DNA from: Chamaea fasciata
Taxonomy: Eukaryota; Chordata; Aves; Passeriformes; Sylviidae
NCBI GenBank assembly: GCA_029207755.1
Contig: JARCOQ010000010.1
Location: 310,001-374,000 of the forward strand
Direction of reading: 5' to 3'
Length of the DNA stretch: 64,000 bases
The notes under the pieces were generated by a model. It ran no database searches, was not told the DNA's origin, and saw only the letters and a program-made list of their open reading frames with translations. The translations under genes were made by a program, and so were the position numbers. Shown in pieces: positions 55,746-64,000 of the stretch (position 1 is its first letter; each line of letters begins with the position of its first letter).

Positions 55746-57314
55746 GATTGGCATGACAGCTGAAATGATTCCTAACACATTCCCCCATGCATTTGCCCAT
55801 TTATTGCAGTAGCCCAGGGCTTCTCTGTATGTCCGTCTCCCCCTGTGCCTTGATTCCTGTTCGGAAGCAGCAGAAGTGCAGGATGTGCCCACCAGCAGGA
55901 GCTGCTCCAGGCTGGGAAGGGGCCAGGTGGTGCTGATTTCCAGAGGCTTCTGTGTCCCAGGTGAGGCCAAGGCAGGAGTGGGTTGAAAGGTGCTGCTGCT
56001 GCTCCTCTGTGCCAGAGAGCCCTGGCTGGGCAGGGCACGGCGCCCACTGCACTGCGGGCTCTTTCTCCTGCCACAGCTGGGCACACCTGGCAACAAATCA
56101 TGACGACTTGTGGGGAAACCAAGGGCTTTGTGGAGGCTGCATTGCTCTGCACACACCCGGGCCACCTGCAGCACAGAGCTTTGGCCCCCAGAAATGTAAA
56201 CCCGAGGGGAACAGCTGGAAAAGGTTTCATTTTCACCTTTCAATAGAAGCAACTAAAATCAAAGTTACCAAGAAGGGCTCCGATCCCTGGTGCCAGCTCG
56301 GTGTGAGAAAGGAGGCATGACTTTATTTCAGTGCTGGGTGCGTGGGGAATCACTTTCCTAACACGTGCTCAGCCAGAAATCCCACCTACTCATTTGTAAC
56401 CATGGAAATAAGACCTACTCATTACTTTGCTGAAACTCACAGGCTAAACATTCCCTCAAATTAGTTGACATATTTAAACCACTTCTCAGAAGTTACTGAC
56501 AGGAGAGTAGGGCTCTCTTTAGAGTCCCGGGTGGTCATTTGGGGAACATCCCATTCCTGCAATTCTCCTCTGATGCTCAAGAGCCTCCTACAACCACTCT
56601 TTTCCCCTTGAATGCATTCCAGCTACATTCTTAGGAAGACTACCCTATTCTCAAGGCTAAGGTAGCCACTTGCACACATCAATCACTGCACTGGGGGAAT
56701 AGAGGGCTCAACACTCTGTTAATGCAAAGGGAATTCACAATTTGTTACAGTTCAACATTTTCTCAAAACCTGCCTTCTCTGGGAATTGCTCACAAGCATG
56801 TCCTCAATGCACCTTGAAAATGTTTTTGCTGACTGAAGCCAGAGTGTGTCTTTCCTTCAGCAATTCAGAAGAAAAACACAAACTGCCTACTGAAACCCTT
56901 CTGCTCCCTTCCAAATCAGTTCACTGCTCAAGCACGAGCCACAGGCTCATGCCCGATTCCCTCAGTGAGATAGGAGGTAATATTTTGCTGCAGCTGCAGG
57001 GTTATTAGAAGAAGGAACGAAAGCTGTTGGTTCTTGGGGTTGTTATTTAGGGTTTGGATTGGTTCTAGTTGATTTGTTGGGTGTTGCTGTGAGGTGGGAG
57101 AGGGGCCAGCGTGAAGACCAAACCAAAAGGGAAGTAGGAGAAGAGGGGAGGGAACAGAAAAGGAGGCGGTGGGGACAGAATACAAGTTTCCTATTTCCCG
57201 GCCAAAGGGAAAGGGGACACGGTTCGCCCTGGGCTGGGAAAGGCAATAAAAAAGCAGCATTTTCTGTGTGTGTGTTGTGTGTGTGTTTGGCTCTTGGGAG
57301 AGGGAGATACACAC
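55746..57314. other. Spacer segment between the inverted arms
   Basis: No recognised gene. The open frames at 55772-56320 on both strands lack motifs. A TG-rich microsatellite lies at about 57265-57290, next to the right-arm boundary. Confidence 0.45.
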
Positions 57315-58062
57315 CCAGCTCAGGGGAATCCTTCCTAAGAAACAGTTCTCTTTGGCTTTGAGGACTTTTTCCCCATTTAATTTCATCTAAGAGCTGGCTC
57401 CTTTCTAACACCCCTCTCCCAGCAGCTCAGGGCTGCATTGCACAGTGCTTGCTGTGTGCCAGAGAGCACAAAGCAGGCTGGCCTGGCGCCCCGGAATATT
57501 TCTGCAGAACACTCTGCATTTCACCCCTTTGCTCTGGCTCAGTGCACAACTCCAGCACTGCAGGCGCTTCCTCCCAGAGCCGTGTGAGGCCCCGGCTCCT
57601 GCAGATGTGACCTGACAAGCTGTCCCTGCCTGCCGCTGGCCTCGCTTCCCCCGGCAGAAGCGCCGTGCCTGAAGGAGGCTGCCCTGTGCCGGAGCCTGCG
57701 GAGCAGCCCGGCTCCCTCCCCTGTGCCCAGAGCGCTGCACACACTGCTCACCTTGGCCAGGAGTAGGAGGGCAGCCGGCACAAGGGTGGCAATCCTCAGC
57801 CAGGCCTGCAGCCCTCGGCTGTGGTTTGCCTTTCTCTGCTCCTGTGCACGCTCCGGACGGCTGATGCCACCGGTCTGTGCTGTGCCCAGCACGGCCACGC
57901 TTCCCCTCGGGAGAGCCTTCCCCACTTTCCAACTGTACCAAAGAAGCCATCAATGTCACTCTCCACCTCTAAGAAAAAACTGACACTTCAGAAGAAAATG
58001 TTGAGCTTTCTCAGAGGCTCAGAAGGAGGAGAATCTTTGAAACGAGTTGAGGTTTCACAAAC

Positions 58063-58068
58063 TTTATT
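58063..58068 (-). promoter_or_regulatory. Polyadenylation signal of the right kinase copy
   Basis: AATAAA on the minus strand about 77 bp after the stop, at the mirror position of the left copy's signal. Confidence 0.65.
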
Positions 58069-58144
58069 TCCAATCCTATGCTACAATCCTACTCCACTGT
58101 CCTAGCTGCAATCCTACTCTGCAGTCCTATTCTACAATCCTTCT

Positions 58145-61100
58145 CTATAGTGGTGTTGGAGAAAACAGTTGTCTGATTCCTGTCTCCTCCTTCCACTCTT
58201 TCACTGAAGTGATCAGTGGCACCAGGCTGGACACAGGCTTCGCTGATGTTATAAATGGATGCTGCACAAAGAAAAAAAGAAACCAAGAATGAGCCATTAC
58301 TTTGCAAGCTAAGAGCCTCAAAGGCAGGGCAATATTTTTCAAAGGAAAAGGAGATTGAATCAGAGTAGGTCTAAGGAGCAACAGTGGGGCCACATTGGCA
58401 CAGCTTGCTGCAAGAGCTGCTAAGTGCCCCAGGCCTGGAAATATCTCAGGTCTGAGCATCCTGATCTCTTTAAAGACGCCCCTGGTCATATTGCAGGGCA
58501 CTTGGAGCAGCTGAGCTTTACAGGCCCCTGCCAGCCCAGCCCAGTCTAGGATTCCTGACTGTTCTCATTTGAACAGCACCAAGAGTGGAGGTGAAGAGGA
58601 GGAGGCTCCCCTGATGCCTGGCCGTTCAGTGCAGGAGGAGCCCGTCCCTGGGACACTGTTTCCCCTGCAGCCCCTTGGCATTTTACCTGCAGCAGCTCCT
58701 TGGCAGACCAGCGCCGCTCCTCGTCTCTCTGCAGGCAGCAGCTCAGGAAGTCACGCAGCAAAGGTGAGCAGAGCTTGGGCTGCTGCAGCTTTGGGATCCC
58801 TTTGGTGGCTTTCAGGAGTCGAGCCTGGAGAAAAAGGAAAAACGAGTTTCTCACCTGCTTCTTTCACGTCTGGAACTGCTCTCCCAGATGCCACGGTTGA
58901 AGCTGCACTCTGCAGTGGCACTTTCTGCTGTGGCACAGAGGCAGAGATGACTTTCCTGGACCAACAAAACACCTATAGCCCAATGCAGCCACTGCTTTTC
59001 CAGCATCCAGCAGATCTTGCCTTGGCAGCTGATTTCATTGACTGACCTTGTTAGTGAAAACAATAGCAGCAAAAGCAGGTTTCCTTCTCTGAGGATTCAC
59101 CTGAGCAGCTTGACAGGCTAGTTGGAAGAGGGACTTTGCTCTACTAACTCACTCTACTATTTCCAAAGATAATTACATGAAAAGCATCTCTGCAGCACTT
59201 GTTGGTCCCTTAAGCACAGCTGCCATCAAACCAAAGGCATCTAGCTTTTTCCTTGGTTCTTGAAAACAATGGGAATTGCAAGCAAAGAAAGGAAATCCCT
59301 CAGTTATTCCTCAGGTAAGGAAACAAGCATTTGGAATCCCATCTTCCACACAGACACATGAAGATGCATGCACAAATGTCTTGGGACGAAAATGCCTCTT
59401 TGGGCACACAGGAAACACCTGCACCTCCGTCTCTCATCAGACTGCAAATTTCAGCTTCCCTTAGGCAGCAAAAGGAAAATTTTGGTGGCCAAAGCAGAAG
59501 AGGGAGAAACACCATCCATGTGGTAGCCCTCTGCTCATTTGGATCCTCAAGTCAATGCATTAATGGTATGGTCATCCTAGAAAGTGCCAGGAAACAAAGG
59601 GGTGGGTTTGGCAGGCTCTCCACATGGCCAGGCTTCATGTTGGTGACATGGAGGTGGCGGCTTGGGTTAGGAAAGAAAGACGGTCACTAAGTGTTTCAGC
59701 AGCACCGCACAAGAAGCACAACAGACTCTGTGGCCTTCACAGCCTCTTGTCAAGGTTTCAGGCAAATTTCCTTGTGAGAAGAACGGGGGTGCACTTCTTC
59801 TCTCCAAACCACTGTTTTCTAAACTTTCTTGGGTTTGGGTTACTTTCCTTCATTTCAGGAAAGATAACACCACTTCTAAGATGCTTGTTTGCTGCTATTA
59901 GGGACGTCTACAAAGCCAAAAGAGCTGGAACGACTTCTAAGCCAAAGCCCAATGTTGCCTGAGAAGGGAGATTGTTTGCCTGGGCTAAGGCTTGAGTTCC
60001 CCCACGGATGCAACCAAAACCCCAGCAGATGCTGATGTGCTGCAGGGACATTTTCAGAAAGGGACTGTGGTGGAAGTAGTTCCAGCGGATGGCAATGGCA
60101 TTTTGTCCAATGGCACACAGAACGTGGGATGGGGGAGAAAGACAGCGGGATCAGAGAGTATTTACACCTTACCATGGCAGAATTTTCCTCCCAGTCAGGA
60201 GCTTCTCCTTCCACCATTTCAATGACCACGATTCCCAAAGACCATATGTCCACTTTGGGGCCATAGGGTTCACCGTTCACTTCAGGTGCCATCCACTGAA
60301 GAGTCCCGACCACCGATCTCCGTCTACTCTGCTCAGGGGTGAGTTGAGCAGAGAGGCCAAAATCAGCTGGGGAGAAAGCAAACGACCGTTTTTATTTGAA
60401 TCCTGTGCAATTAGGAAAGCACGCAAAAGAATTTCCCGGTAGAAGTTTGAGAATGTGCTCTTGAATCTCCTGGACAACTGTCCCTGCTCTGTTTCCTCAG
60501 GACTTTAGCCAAGGAAATATGGTGCTGGCTGCTTCAAAAATCCCCACATTTTTTACACGGCCTCCAGAAGGGGCTTTTCAAACTTTAGACATGTAGCTCC
60601 CTCCCTCTGGAAGGGACACGCACAGAGCAATGCCACTGTGCACTGCTCGATCCTTGCCATAGGTCTGTGCACGTTGCACCCGCGTGGTCAGCTCACAACA
60701 GGCTCCCTGCACTGCCACCAGCACCATTTTGGGGGGGCTGGCACTCACTCAAAAGCAGCCCCACAGCCCACATATCCCTGGAACGCTGCACCTGCCCAAG
60801 AATATACTGACCCAGCTTGACAGAGCCATCCGTTTTGAGGAGAATGTTGAGGCTCTTCAAATCTCTGTGCATCACGTGGTTGGAATGGAGAAAATGCAGT
60901 CCTTGCAGGCACTGAGAGAGAAACCAGAAACAGGAGGGCAAAAATCAGTGATGTGATTTCATCACACAACAAAGGAAAGAGCTCTCCAAGATTCCCTCTC
61001 CAGGGGAATGAGGAGTAATGGCAGAAGACAGTGCCATTGAGGGCAAGAGCTCGCTGCTCCAACACAGGCAGAGCAGCACCTTTCTAAAGAAAGGCATGTC

Positions 61101-63910
61101 AGCTTGCCAAAGAGCAACAGCAACTGCTGGTGTAGACTCTGCCCTGCAAACCAGCCAGGATGACTGCTGCTGCAGTGGATGTGCTCAGAAGTACAGAGCA
61201 TTCTGGCTGCACTGCTAACCTTTCCAGCTGAGGACTCAGAGAAATGAGTCTCTCTTTCTTCTTTGCTGTTCCTTTCAAATGCTACCACCACCACCACCTT
61301 TGCTTTTACAGGCAAGGAATGCAGTGCAGACAGGCCAAAGTTTAGAGAGGCAAGATGGAGAAGAGCAAATACAAGAGCCAGAGTGAGAATGCAACAGCAG
61401 GAGAGAAGAGGACAGGAACAGAGTCCAGTGAGTGCAGGGGCACTGGCAGGCAGTTCACCTGAGAGGCTCTTGCTTGCCCAGAGCATATCAGCCACACAGA
61501 AACAAAGCCTGGCTCACGGAATCACTCCTGTTCTGAGCCCCTTTCCCAGACAATCCTGCCCAAGCTCTGGGAAGCACAGCTGGGATCCCCGACTGACCTC
61601 CCGACTGATGATGGCAATCTCATCTTCTCTCAGGCGAGTCTTTTGGATTGTGTCATAAAGACTGCCTCCATCCATGTACTCCATCACCAGCCACAGTTCT
61701 TCATGCACAAGGTAGCTGAAAGAAGGAAACAAGGCCATGCAGATGAACATGCATTCGTTGGTTCCTTTGCTTGATTCTTGTTTTTGGGTCCCTTTGTGAC
61801 AAGGACAGAATTAAAAGAATTAAAGACATTCCCTCCAGGCCGTGGGTTGTTTGCAGTCTGTGCAGTCTCAAGGAGAACAGCACATCTGTGAAAAAGGAGA
61901 TGTCTCTGATGGCCAGCAAACAAAAAGTGCAGTTTAGTAACAACCAAGATGAAAAACCTGTCACCGTGATATTTCTGGAAATAAGCACCTAGTGTTCCTG
62001 GTATGGACAGCCATGGAAAAGAGGGGCAACAATCCAAGGGAAATCCTCTCTAGCATGCTTCATCAGCATTGAAGAAACCTTAAAAAATCCATCCTGAGAC
62101 AACATGGAGGCAGTGAGCTTACAAGGTACTGACTTCTTGTGGTAGAGTTGATGCAGGTTTTTGAACAATTTTTCAACTATGTGTTGGAAAGGCAGGGATG
62201 ACTCATGGAGACAAACTGCACTCTCTTCCCATCCATTGGAGATGAGTAGAGAAATAATAATGAAGCAATAATTACCAGCTTTCTTTTCTGCCAGTGTCCA
62301 AAGTGGGGTTTTAACCTTGCATGCTTTTACTATGTAAACAAACCTTCATGGGATGAGACCACGACCACTCACCCGTCTAAATAATGGACGAGATGGGGAC
62401 TCATATTCCTCTTCATGACCGTGATTTCAGTAACAATATCCTCCATCTCGCTCGGTCCCCGAAGATAGATTTTCTTGATGGCCACCTAGAATGAGATTGA
62501 AAATCAGTAACTTTAGAAGCTGGTGGAATGAGACCAAAACACACATGGGGAGAGAGATTTTGCAATGACACCACCAAGCCGTGCCAAAGTGCCTTGTAAT
62601 TAGACAAAGGAGTAATTAGGAACTGACATTCCTACAGCTCATTTCTCTGCTCCTTTGGGGGCCAGTTCCAGGACACGTGGCCACTGACCACATTTTGCCT
62701 TGTCCACTTGTTAAAAATGGTGTGTCAATTATCATCCCCAAAGCTCTGAGCACACTCTCTGTCTGTCTGTACTTCAGAGGAAGAAATGCGTGCCTTGGTA
62801 CTCTGTGGATACATCTTGGGCTATAGGCAGAGCTTGGGGCTTTTAGGGACGCCTTGCAGATCTCTCCCTACGTGCAGTTCCCAAGTGCAGCACTGCAGGT
62901 GGCTAAGGAACTGCCAGGAACATTCAGATGTATTTGTTGGCAGCCAGAAATGGGAATTCAGGACTCTGAAGCCGTAGCCCCAGAGAGCAGTGAGATGCTC
63001 CAAGGCACCACCTTTGTTGGAGCAATTAAGAGCCAGGGAGAGCGTCCTTCTCTGAAAGGAACCGCTGCCCTCCTTGCCTTCCTTCTGGCAGCTGAGCAGG
63101 ACAAAGACTGTCCCAAATGCAGCTGGCAGGCTGGCACCAGTCTGTGCTTCTTGTGCCTTTGCAGCACAGCTCTAGCCACAGCTGCAGCCACAGCTGACAC
63201 GAGAGAGGAAAGCCCTGGAGAGCAGCAGAATCTGCAGGGGCTCTTGACATTTACCTGTCTTCCTGTGGCAGTGTCGATGGCTCTGCAAACCTCTCCAAAA
63301 GCCCTAGAAACAAAACAGCAGCAAAGAAAGGAGAAGCCATTTAGACCTTGGAGTGAAAGCCAGCCCAGACAGGAGATGTCTGCTGGAAATGCCTCCAACC
63401 TGCAGCATGCAGGAGGGCTCTGCCAGAAGGCAGATGATGCATTTTCCTCTCCAGTGCATGGGCACTGGGCCTGTTTCTGAAGCATTGGGGTTTAGTGCCT
63501 CAGCTCAAAAGGCCAGGTGATTCTTTCATCTTGGATTTCAGTTTCTAAACTGGGCGGTTTTTGTCCTCAGCACAGACTATTTCCTTCAGCAAACTCTTGG
63601 GAAGAAATGCTCCTGAGAAGTGTTATCTGACTGCTATGATAGGGGGTAGGTTGCTGTTTCTGGTAATGAAATCCAAGTGCCTTTGATAATGCCTTCTTAC
63701 CACACAAATTCTGGCTGGTACTGAGAGATGGGGCAGACTAACCCCAGTGTCTGAATATGTTTGCAGTTTGCCTGACTTCACACTTGATAGATATTCCAGC
63801 AGCAAATCGCCTGCCCCATGATTGTGTAGAAGCAACTGTGGTTGGACTCACCCTCTGCCAACAATTTCCTTTTCAGTGTATTTCCTCCGGGGATTTTCTG
63901 TGCTCACCAT
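58145..63910 (-). CDS. PAK-like STE20 kinase domain (right copy)
   Basis: Eight minus-strand exons: 63910-63852, 63303-63255, 62485-62373, 61715-61598, 60911-60812, 60366-60173, 58824-58687, 58261-58145; 295 codons without a stop, all GT/AG. Motifs numbered from M63910: GRGAFGEV, Lys40, HRDLK (128-132), an intact DFG (148-150), Ser164 at the activation-loop site, MAPE and SAKELLQHPF. All catalytic residues are present, so this copy is predicted active. It lacks one codon in exon 6 relative to the left copy and has a shorter C-terminus. The first exon here also follows an AG acceptor 5 bases before the ATG, so upstream exons for an anchor and coiled coil probably lie beyond 64000. The closest known family is the group I PAKs, without any CRIB domain in view. 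Confidence 0.9.
58437..58550 (+). mobile_element. CR1-like LINE scrap (mirror copy)
   Basis: Reverse-complement match of the scrap at 51017-51130, in the homologous last intron of the right kinase copy. Confidence 0.5.
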
Positions 63911-64000
63911 TTGCCCTGAGGGAAACAAAATGCAAGATGCTCACTTGAAAGCCGACATCCCACCATCCAAGAGATACAAAAGGCAGCCCCACTGGGGCTC

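Larger units (their letters stand above)
57315..64000 (-). repeat. Right arm of a large inverted repeat
   Basis: The reverse-complement counterpart of 46023-52131; the arm runs off the window at 64000. Non-exonic stretches that I compared by eye differ by a few percent. It contains about 400 bp (57560-57950) of GC-rich sequence reduced in the left arm. Confidence 0.92.

Noticed and set aside
55071..56252. 393-codon open frame on the minus strand
   Set aside because: Most of it lies in the purine-rich minisatellite. Its Phe/Ser/Pro repeats follow the DNA repeat and overlap a second long frame in another register.

Overview
This window is vertebrate nuclear DNA. It has multi-exon genes with GT/AG introns, endogenous retrovirus (ERV) LTRs, CR1-like LINE scraps and minisatellites. 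An avian, probably passerine, source fits best. The reasons are a multi-copy PAK3-like kinase family with introns (an expansion of PAK3-like genes was reported for the zebra finch, recalled from memory), a bird-type family 14 olfactory receptor fragment, short introns and ERVL-like elements. Species and chromosome cannot be fixed from the sequence alone.

Layout. 1-1.5 kb: G-rich minisatellite with a roughly 320-bp higher-order period. 1.5-2.0 kb: probable solo LTR. 2.9-18.2 kb: a linked block of three damaged or partial genes: PLAT (minus; five 5' exons, broken inside kringle 1), IKBKB (plus; about sixteen 3' exons, four premature stops, one frameshift, 5' exons missing) and VDAC3 (minus; last three exons only). 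18.2-25.7 kb: no recognised gene. 25.7-31.9 kb: a decayed ERVL-like provirus on the minus strand (LTR-gag-pro-RT-RH-IN-LTR, no env). 32-39.9 kb: non-coding sequence with a 21-bp minisatellite and AT-rich stretches.

39.9-51.4 kb: a PAK-like kinase gene of 15 coding exons. I assembled it by splice phase: an N-terminal hydrophobic anchor, a charged linker, a coiled coil, an acidic segment and a full PAK-type kinase domain, with no CRIB domain. 57.3-64.0 kb: an inverted copy of the last 6 kb of that locus with a second intact kinase domain on the minus strand. The two kinase genes converge tail-to-tail around a 5.2-kb spacer holding an LTR plus leader, a second LTR, an olfactory receptor fragment, three YY1-like motifs, a poly-T run and a purine-rich minisatellite.

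The most unusual signal is in this kinase palindrome. Introns of the two arms differ by roughly 5-8% where I compared them. Exons coding for the kinase N-lobe and activation/P+1 region differ by 20-25%, mostly at amino-acid-changing sites. One copy has DFG changed to DSG while the other keeps DFG. This suggests an ampliconic, rapidly diversifying kinase family with a membrane-anchored, coiled-coil architecture.
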